The notes: a model not told the origin generated them from the sequence alone. A stretch of 64,000 bases of DNA from Coriaria nepalensis (GCA_027186245.1 CP114497.1:937501-1001500), one strand, 5' to 3'; positions 48,101-60,281 are shown, numbered from the stretch's first letter. Numbers and translations: made by a program.

Positions 48101-48329
48101 GTTTGGGGATTTATCTATTCAGTTGATTGCACTTGTTCTCGTGATTGTTGTTTATATACAGCAGAGATGGGGCTATGAGAGGATGTCTAGGACGTTAAGC
48201 ATAGGGTCGTACACCCTTCTTCCGAGAGCTTCTAGAAGGTATGAGAGGTTACCTTCAAAGTTAGTTGAAACTGAGCTTGTTTTGGGGGCTAATGGTGTTG
48301 ATGATGAAGACGATGAAGAAACACGATGA
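45135..48329 (+). CDS. DUF2921 membrane protein (FLY1/TUL1-like, without RING)
   Basis: A single exon of 1064 residues with no measured function that I know of. An N-terminal signal peptide (about 1-21, SYLVFLICALYVRLVYA) precedes a large, probably lumenal or extracellular part of ~710 residues that shows two similar Cys-containing halves (for example YFCRILEEITREQAF, KIYLVGCRDV). Six or seven membrane spans lie between about residues 735 and 1012, starting with VLQILTLSFAIACIA. The family shares this architecture with the Golgi/endosomal E3 ligases FLY1 and yeast Tul1, but the C-terminus here (RYERLPSKLVETELVLGAN...DEDDEETR) has no RING cysteines, so ligase activity is not expected. Arabidopsis At1g52780 is the likely counterpart by order. 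The relation to FLY1 is from memory and moderate in confidence. Confidence 0.88.
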   Translation: MKSCSYLVFLICALYVRLVYAYYSNSEPVEESLIGSGSALPSYKYDRIPELEKECKSVLSSASELKPDANRIYTLEDELSFVNGDWSEDINGKYPILPFDDRRGETMYGNSSPDDRTTLKLASFWVTDVDQTHKSKKYVSLSGSLMMGITRDGIFLDKYSAEYPLFHTFPGDTELSIQFQGIYTESKKNGEKVLCLLGKTLLPSRDPESSDPWEWAKRSDSNHFQSPLMEDDRILLVLHYPTTFNLTRREIQGLMTSLNPKLNLKYFDEVHISSQFGNTVNYEFSSEKVVSKACEPYPYHDTSINGKISAYQGSYFCRILEEITREQAFTVLPNWRCNVTDEFCSKLGPFFSDPKIKETDGGFKDVKLHMQDVRCKQKYSRGNSASARVSALFRAVSPLENVYTAAKRSGLSNMTVSAEGIWKSASGQLCMLGCLGLVDPEGRSCNSRICLYIPISFSVKQRSIIAGTISSINDPPLYFPLSFEKLVQPSELWNYFRISNPYYTYTQIDLAAAVLEENEPFDLGAVIKKSLLQYPKLEDADAFEISLSYLAEDLALHISAYPDPVLDSPSRTDLQLEILSVGPLFGRYSSNISATEESPYHSKPKYNEKQLLLNVSAQLSLTGKTYSNFSMLFLEGLYDPHVGKIYLVGCRDVRASWNILFESMDLESGLDCLIEMVVSYPPTTARWLGNPTAMISLSSRRTEDDPLHFRPVKLRTLPIMYRRQREDIISRRSVEGVLQILTLSFAIACIASQLFYINNNFDSVPYMSLIMLGVQAIGYSIPLVTEAEALIKKVSPDSSGISSYDLDNDNLRFCLIDYTVKVLVMTSLLLTLRLCQKVWKSRIRLLTRSPLEPHRIPSDKWVFISTLSIHFIGFITVLMVHGLRVNQRQIHVKSYIIPNQDTLNVFMGWERELEEYVGVVQDFFLLPQVIGNLLWQVDSKKPLRKLYFMGITLVRLLPHVYDYLRAPPLNHYFSEEYEFVNPSLDFYSKFGDLSIQLIALVLVIVVYIQQRWGYERMSRTLSIGSYTLLPRASRRYERLPSKLVETELVLGANGVDDEDDEETR

Positions 48330-48726
48330 TGGATGGATGGACAGAAGGAACTAGAATCAGGCATGGAAAGGTTTCCGAAACTTGCTGACATATAATTTTA
48401 GTTGTTTGGAGATAAAGAAAATTCGGGGTTTTATGTTGGTAGTAGTAGCACTGCCTTTGAGACCTTGATTTCAAAATGCTTTCTCTTTTGTTCAGTTTGG
48501 TTCCAAAATCCAGTTTGAGCTCACAAAATGTAGTTAAGGTTCACTATTTTAGAAATCAGTGGTGTTTAGAAGTCAATGACAATAAAAAGTATGGCTACAA
48601 ATTAGAAACCTGTTTGTTTCTTGCCGCCAAAAATAAGAATCCCAACTCTACTAATTAAACTCTTACTCAATAGAAGGAAAGGAAAAGTACTCAACATTTT
48701 GGAACAAAAATGAAAATTTCAGGTTT
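48330..48726. other. Convergent 3' region of the DUF2921 and NTT genes
   Basis: About 400 bp shared by the two 3' UTRs. No further feature is seen. Confidence 0.6.
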
Positions 48727-50864
48727 TCAAGCGAGTTTAGAGTCACCTGCCATCTGATTCAAAGCTTGAGAACCACTGTCGCCACCGCCATCATTATCTG
48801 AACCAACAATTGGTATCTTCATGGCTGCCACTCTTTCCATCTCTTTCTCGAGTTCTTCTTCTTTACGCAATTCCGTAAATTGTGTATCCAATGATCTTGC
48901 AGCCATCAACCAACCCGAAACAATCACCAAAAGAACCCCACCTAGATATGGAGTCGAGCTCGCCAAAGAACCAAATGCCAAGATCATAAACTGCTGAATT
49001 AAAGCCCCCCCTGATTTTCCCAATGGATTGCAAACAACATCTATTGCCGCCTTCCCTTTCACCTAAAAAACAACCATTAGAAAATATTATTGTATCATGA
49101 TATCTTGAAACCTGAAAAGAAAAGAGGTTGGAGTCGAGGACAGACCTTGGTGTCTTCGTCTAAAGGAATGTAGGCCATCTCTTTGCAGGGGTCAAACAAG
49201 CTGTACTTAGCACTCTTGCTGAAGATGTTTTGAAGAGCACCAACATAAACAGCGGCAAGAAGTGGGGTCAGCCCGAACTTAGCCATAGTGGGAGCAAGTG
49301 GGTCCCCAAATAAGACCAAGGAAAAAAACCCGACCCCAGTTAGGAGTAGGACCGTAGGGGTGATTGTAGCAGCACAACCCCACCCGTACTTGTCAAAAAT
49401 GAACTGGCTTAGTAACATCATTATGAAGGTTGCTACTCCAGTTGCTGTAGAAAAATCGCCCATGAAGGAAGAATATGCATTCGGGCTCGGAAACTAACAT
49501 TGGCCCAACAAAAAGAACCGAGTTACAAGGGTTGTTAGAAAATAGGAAGATGATATAAGTTGATCTTCTTAGAGTACTACCTGAGCTTTGAGCTTGGATT
49601 TCCAAGTGACCTCAACAAGGTTGATGCTTATTCCATAAGCAACTACTAGAGTGGCAAGATCCCTTATGTATTTTGAAGACACTAAGAATTTCAAGCTCTC
49701 CATTGTGCTCATTTTAGGCTTTTCCTGCAAAAAGAAGGAATTGACAAGAACGGTGATTCAAAAGTACTATTCTGAAGGCATTGCAGAGAGATTGAAAGAT
49801 TACCTTCTTCTTCTTGCTACGGGTCGGAAGAGGGACGGATTTATTGACCCACCAATAGAGGAAACATATAGCAAGCCCCATAACCACCACAATGCTCATC
49901 ATCCCTTTCAATGAGACAGCCCAACCATCAATTCCAGGGGCTAGATTCTGCCTCATGTTGGAGAAATACTTGACTGTTCTGCCCGAGAAGATAAGCGCCA
50001 CATTGGCCCCTAGCCCGAACAGAGGGTAGAATCTTTTCGCCTCCTCTACAGATGTTATCTAAGCACCAAAATGCAAAAGGTTAACCTTTACTAATAAATC
50101 AAACAGTTCAAATTGAACAAAACTGAACTTACCTGATTAGCAAATCCCCAGAAGAGCACTGAAACGACCACACTGCCCCAGAGTTCAGCCATGACATAGA
50201 ACAAACAGAAGCTCCAAATCCTCAAAATTGCAAGTGGGCCCAGATACCTCGGCCCGAGCAAACCTAGAAGCTTGTCTGCTAGTGCTTCCGGATGAATATA
50301 ACTATTAAGAGGGTAGAGGAGAAACCCGAATGCTCCAAAAAATGCAATAAACGGAACAATGACAGTATAGAACAGAGCTTGCTTAGATAATACGTTAGCC
50401 AGTTTTGTGTACAGTAGCATGAACCCAATTGCCATTGGCAAGTTAACCCATGTTTTGAGAAATGGTATAATCTCTGCACTGCTTCCTTTAGCTGTAACGA
50501 CGAGTACATCTTTTGTGTCCCTTAGAATTGTGTAGTTGAAAAGGATGCAAAAGAACATCAACCCAAGTGGTATTATTTTCTTGAGGGTAGCAAGCTCAAT
50601 GCCTAAGAACTTAGGGCTCTCTATTTTGGCCAAAATGGGTTCTCCATTGGAAGCAGCTGCCTCTGCTTTGCAGATAAGAGAAATCCTCTGCTTTGAAATA
50701 GAGATGTGACGATTCGATGAAGGACTTAAGGATAAGGAGATTGTTGGTTTTGGAGATAATTTTCTGTTGGTTAGAGATAAACCCTGCGAGAGGTGCAAAC
50801 CCCTGGTTTTGGGTTTTAGGGGTGGACGAAGGAGGCCAAGTTTGCTTTGTAAAACAGCCTCCAT
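48727..50864 (-). CDS. NTT1: Plastid ATP/ADP transporter
   Basis: Inner-envelope antiporter that imports cytosolic ATP into plastids in exchange for ADP and phosphate. Exons 50133-50864, 49804-50058, 49581-49724, 49146-49493 and 48727-49062 give 604 residues. The first ~75 residues are Ser/Lys/Arg-rich with few acids, as in a transit peptide. The hallmark FNYTILRDTKDVLVVTAKGS lies at 110-128. Further conserved blocks are ELWGSVVVSVLFWGFANQ at the first splice junction, GLGANVALIFSGRTVKYFS, VEVTWKSKLKAQFPSPNAYSSFMGDFS and [31 protein letters not shown]. The family is of bacterial (Chlamydia/Rickettsia-like) origin and unrelated to mitochondrial carriers. The C-terminal tail is polar, ending NQMAGDSKLA. 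The pair MOT-NTT keeps the Arabidopsis At1g80310-At1g80300 order. NTT2 is the alternative name. Confidence 0.95.
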
Positions 50865-53800
50865 GTCTCTCTCTCTCTCGCCCTCTCTCTCGGTGTTTTG
50901 CTCTCTTCGAGAATAGAAAAGAGAGAGAGATGGATAAGAGGGGGAAGGGAAGAGATGATGGGGAGTTGTGGATTACGGGAAGAAGATAAGAGTTTTATCA
51001 GAGGTTTTGAGGTGGATTCAGGTTTTTAGTAAAATGTAATAAAATGAACCATAAAAATTCACTGACTCTTGGACTTCAAAAATGGTAAAACAGAGTGGGT
51101 TTCTCTGTTTTGGTCACAATGAGAAAAAACTTGAGAAAGGAAATTGAAAACCGTGCCAACAAGACCACAACTCCCTCCCCCCGTGATCTTGAATTTTCCC
51201 GACTTTAACATCCGACATAACGGATATACTATGTTATGTCAGATATATTTATGTTACGACGTGTCGATTGAAACTCCCTAAGGATGATGGTTTTGACCTT
51301 TTTTTTGGGCTTTTAAGGTCTGAACCCGACAATTTTATTTCTCAGGCCCATACAAAAGAAATTGGGCATGATCCATGCATGAGAGAGTTTCGAGTCCATT
51401 TTGGATGAATTCATCGAGAAGGCATTCAAAAGAAAAAGGCATAATAATGCATGAGGGTATACAAACCAAATCATTTCATATATTATAACATCGATTATAA
51501 AGACTAATTAAGATTTAAGACAATAACTTACCATCACTCCCAAGTCCCAACCAACACCACTTTAAACAAAAAAGGAAAAAAAAAAAAAAAAACTGGCTTC
51601 TAACTGCATTGATTCAATTTTTACTTGAAAAGATTCCTAAATGGCCAAAGCCACTGTCGGTAATGCGTCACTCATGTTGTCGTTTTGTTTACTTGAAGTT
51701 GATGGTAAAAAAGTGGTGTCATGTCCCGACACATCGATTTAGATGTTAATAGGTAGATTGGACTGATTCAGATTTCAAACCATTCGTAATTACTAATGTG
51801 TATATAATAAGCATCTTTTGACGTGAGGATTTGTCCATCTTTTAGACTTTTTGATTAGAGGTGAATCAGCAAGTGGGTCCCAGACTCGATTACCCATTAA
51901 GATTTTTTTTCTTCACGTAAATGTGTATATATGGTTGGTGATGGTCGTGATTAGTGTGATTTTGACTATTTATAGGTGACAGGATTGACAAAAGCTAATT
52001 CTTAATATGAGTCCAATGAAATGTGAAAGTTTGTTTAATAATGGTCAGGAGCATGTTGGGTAGCTACATGAAATTGTAATGTTATGGTTTCAGAAAATAT
52101 GAAATTGAATGGATATCTATATAGTACTTGATGATGATATTAATTATTGATAAAATATGATAATAAATCATTTAAATATGAAATCTCAAACCGTTCCATA
52201 TTATTATCCGTAACCGAACAAATAACAAAAAATTATTATTCTCTTTAATAAATCGAGCCAATCGTTCTTTTAAAATATAATATTAGAAATTTCAAACCTT
52301 CTAAATTTTATCATATAAGATTGCATTTTTAACTTACTCATAAAATATATATACTTATAAACAGTTAGGTAAAACAAAAACAATTGAAAACGTAAAACAA
52401 TTTAAAATTATTATCGAATAATATTTATATTATTTAATAAAGAGAATAAAACTATTATTAAATATTATTTATTACATTTAAATTTAAATTAATTCATATC
52501 GAATCCAAACTAATTCAGGCTTAATAAAATAGTTTGTCTAGGATTAATTATTTAGTGAAATTAAGGAAAAAAGAAAAATAGAGGGAAATGGGGCTAACCA
52601 TATTCTTGGACGGATTATCAAAAGACAAAGTCTCAACTGATCATGTTCTTCGACCAATTGTCAACATATAGGCCCTCAAATCTCTTATTACTTTTATTTT
52701 TATTTTTTCCTCCAGACATGACAGGCTTTATACTACTCTACTCTCTACCACTAATATATATATATAGTAAATTATATATATATAAAATAAGAATTTTTAA
52801 GTCCCATACATATACTTACGGAGCAACATCGGTAATTCGAACTTATATCCAAAACCTTAATCGACCTGAATACTTGTTCTTCCAACCGATACCGGTGGAC
52901 CGGTGGTCCGGTACACAAAATTAAGGGAGGGAAAAAAAAAAACAGAACACAAAAAGGGAGAAAAAAAGGAAGAATGGGACTTCGATTGTTGCAGAAAGAT
53001 GACCATTGCTAAGCGTGCCTTTGGCTAGGACAAAAAGTGATATAAAGTAAGAGAAAGAAAGAAGGAAAAAAAAAAAAAAAAAAAACACTGACAAAGCTTT
53101 AGCTGCTTAGGTAACCCGCTTGCTGGCTGCACACCGCATTCGCCAATTGATTACAAGACAGCCTTTTTGTCTTCTTTCGGTTATGGAATCCCCCCTTTCC
53201 CACTCTCCCATACCATCCGTTTTAACTTACTAAGTCTTCTTTGCAGTTATGAGCTCTGTCTCCACCTCTGACCTTATTTTTATTAGGGTGGATCAAAATT
53301 TTTGATCCTGACCCGAACCGTTTTGGATCAAATACCGATATCGATATTTATTTTTAATTTAATATATTAATTAAATTAATTACTTAAATCTATTAAAAAT
53401 ATGTTTATAGAATAATAAAAATGAATTTTCTGATGTAATTTTTATTTATTTTAAATAAAGTATCTCTAATTCAAACAAAAAATAATTAATTAATTACTTA
53501 ATCAGCAAGTTTAAGGAAGTGGGTTAGACGTTCAAAAGTCAGCTGCAAAAATTTGGAATCGGTCACACTAAACTTTCTGCAATTTATTTATTGGAGAAAA
53601 TTTATTAATTATTCTCATTTATGCTATTTAAAATTTAATTACTGAAGTATTTTAAAGCATTTTTAAAATAAAAATAATATTTATGTTATAATTACTTATA
53701 TTAAGAAATTACATAATTATTCTATATATCCCAAAAAATCAATTTCCATATTTCCATTGGCTCGATTGTTTATATGGCACACCGATTTGACCGTGAAACC

Positions 53801-55118
53801 GGTTTTAATTTAGCTCGATCGGATTGAGGTCGGAAAACATTTATTGAAGAAATTATATATAATTTCGATAATAAGATTTTTATATAACAATCCAATGAAA
53901 ATTCATCTAACCACAAACTTCGAAATACAATAATGTTGTTTTTATATACAAGTAGAGGGTCAATGTATGTATCTTACTTGGTTCTCGAATATTCAATTAT
54001 AAATTAATATTAATTTAAATTGTTAAAACGTAATTATTTAAGAGTTTTTATATATGTGTTTTAAATATATAAAAAAAAAAAAAAAACATGACTAGTGAGA
54101 ATTGGACAGACTGGCATATCCGTACAAGGCACGTGGCTTCGTTGCAGTATACCCCCCTGACGAAGTGGGACCCAAATAAGAGGAGCACACTGCACAATGC
54201 AACTATGTCTGAGGTGGTATTGGACGTGACATGACCAATGCGAATGGGGTCTACCTGACTATAATATATATATATATATATATAAATAATAAAAAAATTC
54301 GTAGGTATTTTGATTTCTGATCCCGACCACGATATCATCTCTTCGACCGTCCTAACGGTCTCGTTCTCTCGGGGTTCTCGCTCGCCTGCGGGTTCCGTTA
54401 ATTAGTGTTGAAAATTCTTTTTGCTAATTTTCCTTTTATTTTATTTTATTTTATTTTATTACTTTCCTTTTTTTTTTCTTTCTTCCCTTCAAATAAACTA
54501 ATATATTTTAATTGTATTTTTTAAAATAAACTAATAATAATACGATACAGAGGGGTATTCCGGTCAACTCGGGAAAATTGATCGAGGTTACTTATTCACA
54601 TGAGGATGTTAAAAGGAAAGAAAAATAATATAATATTATAAATAAAGATTTAGAAGAGAGAGAGAGAGAGAATCACGAATTTTCAAAATTGAAGAACATT
54701 GGAAACAAAAAAATAAAGACAGAGAGAGAGAAAGCCGTTCGAGATTTCAAAGCTCCAATTCCATTTTTCCTCTTTCTGCGACGGGGGGACTTTCTTCTCT
54801 GCAAACCCTAACCGTTTTTCGTTTCCGTCCATGGCGTCCTTCTGGTCTACCACCGTATCTCTCCGGACCTTCTGAGATTGCGATTCTGTGGTGGTCCAAG
54901 TCAGCGTTCGAATATGGTCGACAAGCTGATGCCGATGGACAACTATGTTTCGTCGCGTTCGGTTTGGGTTCCGTTTAACAGTCGGAGTCCCCCGTGAAAA
55001 TAGGTGTGATTTCGATTTTAATTTGATTTGATCTACGGTCCGATCGATTGAGAGATTAACGTCAGAGCAACGACGACGGCCGTCGGATCGTGTTTTTGGG
55101 AATTGTTGTTGAAGAATA
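50865..55118. other. Intergenic region between NTT and the hydrolase gene
   Basis: 4.25 kb between divergent genes with no supported coding sequence. It contains poly-A runs (about 51571-51591, 53069-53085), AT-rich repeats, TTTTA repeats near 54435-54460 and a (TA)n run at about 54262-54282. The 200-codon minus-strand frame over 54683-55285 lies on a GA/CT-rich leader and hydrolase exon 1 and looks spurious. Arabidopsis has a GT64 gene at this position; I see no trace of it. Confidence 0.6.
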
Positions 55119-58100
55119 ATGGCGAAGGGAGGATGCTGTCTCCAGAAGGTTCGGAGGTGTGTACGGACGGTGTTTTTCATGGTGGCGATGGTGGCTTCGT
55201 TGTTGGTGTCGTCGTTGCCTTTGCTGGTGGCGATAGCGGACGTTGTTGCGCCGTGCGTTTTGATCTCGAGCTTCACGTGCGTCAAGTGCTATGGCTTGAA
55301 GGAGCATTTGCGGCGATATGCTTTTAAAAGCTCTTTAACCGATATTCCTCTCGTTTCAGTGATCAGATCCCTCATTATTATCTGTATGATATTGGTCTAC
55401 TTATTATTTTCAGATGAACTGGAAGCAGTTGGTTGCTTAAGAATCTATGAATTCAAAGTCATATATTGATTGAAAGTTTCTGTTGATGAGCTTTATGTTT
55501 GGTTCTTAGAGGCAAAGAAACGGAATGAAATATGCAACTTGAATAATTGCTGATTTCGCTAGTTTTTCCTGAATTTTGTAATTAGCTGCTTGTTTTTGAC
55601 AAATTATCTGAGTGAAGAATAAGGCCTCAGTTTTTCTGTATATTCTGTTTCCGAGGGCTTTTAAATCTTCTTCCGAAACACAATGTTTTTGGCTTCCGAA
55701 ATCTGAGTTATCTGGTATAAAGTTTCAGCCAGTAGATCTTGCATACCAGAGTGTTGGCTCTTATAGCCAACATTAGTTGTAAATTATCAAAAATCATATT
55801 CAAATGCCAACTTTTCCTCCGTTATGAGTTAGCTCATAATTTTTCTTCTACACATATTTGTTTCGGCCTTTACGATTGATTCATTGTGAAGTGACGATGT
55901 CACGATATTATCTGAAGAGAAATGTTTGAACGGCCTATATAAATACAAAAAGCTGGACTTCTTTGGTTACCACACTTTTGTGCTTATTCTTTTTCTTGTT
56001 CTTCATTCTCTCAGGTGTTTATTCAATGTGTGATGGTCCTGCTCTTTCACACGGTCCTTACCTTGGAACAGTGACTCTGTGCTCCTTTGTGTCAATTCTT
56101 CTTCTTTCTGTTAAGGCTTGTGTATTCACAGTAAACTCTCAAATTGAGGTTGATTCTTTATCATCTGTTTCCCGGCAGAAGCTCCATCTAAAGAAGTCGT
56201 GGGGGATGCCTGTTCTGTTTCTCTCTTCTGTAGTCTTTGCCCTTGGACATACAGTAGTGGCTTACAGGACAAGCTGCAAGGCACGGAGAAAGCTCCTGTT
56301 TCATCGAGTTGACCCAGAAGCAGTAAGTGCCAAATCATTATCATTATCACTATTTTTATAATTTTAAGAACTTCAAGAATGTTTCCATTGTGAAGCTCAT
56401 TTATTAAGTCTTACTCTATTGACCTTCCAAATCAACAGGTACTTTCCTGCAAAACCGTATTTTCTGCCTACCAGAAAGTTCCACGATCGCCCACTCCTTC
56501 TGGAGGGAAAACCCCAAAAAGTGACAGCGAAATGAGGCGAAAGCCTTTTGTGTCATCACGAGATGAAGGAAAACTTCCAGTTGGATTACTTACAGATATT
56601 GATAGCTTATTTATCACAATGCGAGGGCTTAATCTTCATTACAAGCTTAGTTTTCGCGGTTCACCACCTCGTTTCTTGTCCTCCACCACTTTCCTCGAGC
56701 CTAGTAATAGTTGCATTTCTCCAAAAATCTCCGGGGGTAGAGCAATCGTTGACAGGAACCCGCTAAGTTTGTTGTCAAAAAGCCAATTTAATATTCACAG
56801 GAGCCATAGCAATCAATTTCACAGTTCATCTCTCTATGATCCATTATTGGATGGCTCCACAACTTCTTCAGCTCGTTCTGAAGAAATTCCTGTTTTCAGC
56901 TTAGATGATGTTGGCAAAGAGGAAGAAGTTAGTAAGTTGAACTTTGGGGCCTCAGACCGAGACTTAGAAAGCAATGGGCAGTTTGGAATCGTATTAGTAC
57001 ATGGTTTTGGAGGAGGAGTCTTCTCATGGAGGCATGTGATGGGAGTGCTGGCTAGGCAGGTTGGCTGCACGGTAGCCGCTTTTGATCGACCTGGTTGGGG
57101 ATTAAGTTCAAGACCACAGGTGGATGATTGGGAAGAAAAGGCATTGCCAAATCCGTATAAGCTCGAATCTCAGGTACAGGCACCTACCCTGCTTTAGCAC
57201 TGCATTGCATATTTTGATAATTGATTAATTGTACGACTTCTCATTCAGATGGATCCCTACTACCTAGTTATTATACAAGATTCCTTCTTCCTTGAGGTGG
57301 CAGGGTTGCCCCTTGTGGTGTTGCTTCCCACACCTTGATTTGCTATTCAGTGAAAAGTTTTTTCTTTAAAAAAAAAAAAAAGATGGTGTCAGAGGTAAAG
57401 CCCATAATTATGTGCTTGCTACATGCTAGCAGCCTAGCACCTCTCTTTGTTAATAGTTTACTATATAACGGGTGAATGTTCAGTAGTCTGCTTCTGCCTA
57501 ATGCATTTTTGTGTACCAGTCATGCCATAGTATCTTTTGTATCGTCTTGTCGGCCGCTTATTTTTACTTTTCCCTACAACGGCTTCTCCATTGCTGGGTA
57601 TAGCATGGAGTTAATTTTGTGCTCAAAGTTGAAATCAATCTTTAATGCCTTCAGGTTGACCTGCTTCTTTCTTTCTGCTCGGAGATGGGGTTTACTTCTG
57701 TGGTGCTTGTGGGACATGATGACGGAGGCCTGCTTGCTCTGAGAACTGCACAGAGAGTCCAAGAATCAATGCATTCTTCCAATGTGAGTTGGCTTTGTGG
57801 GAATGTGTTATCATTTATTCCTGGCTTAATTGCAGTTATTGTGATTGATATTTCTTCTTCTACTTCCTGATCCTTTATGTATCCACTCAGATTTCAATTC
57901 GAGGGGTTGTGTTACTTAGTGTTAGCTTAGCAAGAGATGTTGTCCCTGCCTTTGCAAGGATCCTCATGCGTACTTCGCTAGGAAAGAAGCACCTTGTACG
58001 TCCCTTACTTCGAACAGAAATTACTCAAGTGGTCAATAGGCGGGCATGGAATGATGCTACAAAGCTAACAACAGAGGTGTTAAGTCTCTATAAGGTAATT

Positions 58101-58611
58101 TATTTCCACTCTTCTTTTCATTACCGAGTTATGACCATTGGTGATGTTCTTCCTACCATCTTTCTAATATCTTGTTTTTTGCAAATCAGGCTCCGCTTTG
58201 TGTAGAAGGGTGGGACGAAGCACTGCATGAAATAGGTAGATTGTCATATGAGACTATTCTTTCACCTCAGGACGCAGAATTATTGCTCAAAGCAGTTGAA
58301 GATTTGCCTATTTTGGTTATTGCTGGTGCAGAGGATGTCCTTGTCCCTCTCAAATCTTGTCAAACTATGGCTACAAAACTTGTAAATTCGGTAGGTCACC
58401 CTTTTTCCCCCCATTCTGCAACGGATAACGTTTCTATCTCCTCTTACTCTTCCATCTTTCGGGTTATTAATGGCATGACTTGCTACAGAGACTCGTTGCC
58501 ATTTCGGGATGTGGCCATCTTCCGCACGAGGAGTGCCCCAAGGCACTACTTGCAGCCGTATTGCCCTTCATCAATAGAATTTTCCTTGAACCAGACTTAC
58601 AAAGCCAATAG
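55119..58611 (+). CDS. Membrane-anchored alpha/beta hydrolase
   Basis: Putative alpha/beta-fold hydrolase with unknown substrate. Exons 55119-55383, 56015-56322, 56439-57173, 57655-57783, 57891-58094, 58190-58390 and 58489-58611 give 654 residues, close to Arabidopsis At1g80280. The N-terminus (MAKGGCCLQKVRRCVRTVFF) is basic with cysteines, followed by about four hydrophobic segments in the first ~180 residues. The catalytic domain begins near residue 340 with the oxyanion block LVHGFGGGVFSWRHV. The nucleophile elbow reads VLVGHDDGG, which puts Asp where Ser is usual. The acid region is LVIAGAEDVLVP and the final exon supplies the catalytic-His block ISGCGHLPHEECP. The long Ser-rich linker (about 225-320) is low complexity. 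The Asp elbow resembles epoxide hydrolases and dehalogenases, but the reaction is not known. Confidence 0.9.
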
Positions 58612-59396
58612 ACCCACCTTTTCTATTTTTTCTCAAGTTATAAGTAGGCATTGTATTCTGTAGGCAACATTTTTTTTTTCTTCCCCCCCCCCTTCCAATT
58701 CCTCTGTTAATTAGCCTCCCCTGTTTCTCTCTAAATCAATTATTGTACCCAAGAGATGGAGTCTAAACCCATCTCGTCTATAACCAGTTCTCCAGGGTTT
58801 TCAGACTGTTGTTCTTTACTTCTTTTCCCTCGTAATTTCCTCATCTTCTCTCCCTCCCTACCTCCCACTAAAAGAATGGTGGAAGATAATCAACATTTGT
58901 ATGGTCAGTCGGTCACTAGATTTGAGCTTAATGGAATTCAACAAGGTTTTCTTTCTCCCCTGCCTAAAACCATATGTTCAACTAAAGTTTCTGTCTAAAA
59001 TTTTCATTAATCAAATGTGAAATTCTTAGGTTAGGCAAGGCCATGTTTACAGCCAATATCGAATATCAACTGTATCACCCGGTGCACCGTAAATACATCA
59101 TATTCAAGAAATCTTCTAATCAAATATTATTTATACACCAAAACAGGGGACAACAAATGTTTTTTGCTGATAAAATCAAGAAATTATTTAAAAAGGAACT
59201 TAATACAGCACAAGTCAAACACTACGACAACTCTTTCGAGAACAAATTCCTACCCTTTTTCACATCACTAGTGAGAAATAAAACAAGTAGTATCATCTCT
59301 CCGTCTAATGCAATGAAGAGAACTTACAGAACAAGAGAACCATAATATATGAAAAGAGGAGAAAAGGGGGTTATAAAACAAAGTAGGACTACAATA
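58612..59396. other. Convergent 3' region of the hydrolase and H2A.Z genes
   Basis: Pyrimidine-rich stretches (58672-58693) and otherwise mixed sequence. Small frames here have no family resemblance. Probably the two 3' UTRs. Confidence 0.55.
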
Positions 59397-60281
59397 CTAC
59401 TCCTTGGAGGATTTATTAATGAGGGACTTGTGGATGTGAGGAATAACTCCGCCACCGGCTATGGTTCCTTTAATCAGAGTGTCGAGTTCTTCATCTCCTC
59501 TAATGGCCAACTGCAAATGTCTTGGTGTTATACGTTTAACCTTGAGATCCTTGCTCGCATTTCCGGCTAGCTCGAGCACTTCTGCCGTCAGATACTCCAA
59601 AATAGCTGCAGTATAGACAGCAGCTGTGGCCCCCACTCTGCCATTTGCAGCTACCCTTGTTTTCAGTAGGCGATGAACTCGACCCACTGGGAACTGTACA
59701 ACAAATGGGAGGGACAAAAAACTCAATCGGGCCAAGAATAAGATAATGGTATATAAGACCAATTACAGAATCACTAAACCGATAAATGATACTGAAGAAG
59801 CTAGACCAAGCTATTTGCAGGCTTATCAGCTGATAATTGCATAGATCATAATGAATCATATGCCCAATTGGAACAAATTTACATACAAAAAAAATAAATA
59901 AATAAATCAGTTTACTCAGTTTTATGGAACAAGTTTCTGCATTTTCTTAGCAACCAAACAGTATCAGAATGGAAAACTAAAAACGTATAAAAGAAACTTT
60001 CATTAGTCACATTTGGATCTGACTTGGACAAGTCTAAATCTCCGGTCATACAGGAAACAGCGGAATTAACGAACCCTATCTACAATCTGAGAAACCGTGA
60101 ATTGAAATGCGTACGACTAGCAAGATTTCATACAGAGAGAGAGAAAGAGAGAGATAGAGAGGGGGGACGAGACCTGGAGACCGGCACGAGAGGAGCGAGA
60201 GACGGGCTTCTTCTTGTCCTTATCCTTATTGCTGGATGCAGACTTGCCCATAATCAGGCCCTTGGCTCCCTTCCCCGACAT
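59397..60281 (-). CDS. HTA9: Histone variant H2A.Z
   Basis: Replacement histone placed by SWR1 at +1 nucleosomes and gene bodies of responsive genes. Exons 60174-60281 and 59397-59693 give 134 residues, the same length as Arabidopsis HTA9. The N-terminal tail [36 protein letters not shown] is joined to [35 protein letters not shown]. The H2A.Z-specific features are [30 protein letters not shown] and the docking domain ending [17 protein letters not shown], with no SQ motif of H2A.X. The single intron falls after the Gln of AGLQ. The start codon is followed by a typical tail, and upstream is a purine-rich leader. It is convergent with the hydrolase and in line with the WD40 gene, as in Arabidopsis At1g52750-At1g52730. 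Confidence 0.97.

Noticed and set aside
52643..52924. 93-codon plus-strand frame
   Set aside because: It is AT-repeat-rich, with no recognised motif, no splice partners and no neighbouring gene that it could join.
54683..55285. 200-codon minus-strand reading frame over the hydrolase leader and exon 1
   Set aside because: It overlaps a well-supported plus-strand exon and a GA/CT-rich leader, has biased low-complexity composition and resembles no family.
55062..55327. Other frames over hydrolase exon 1
   Set aside because: They are shadow frames; only the 55119 frame joins in phase to the next exons and gives the family N-terminus.
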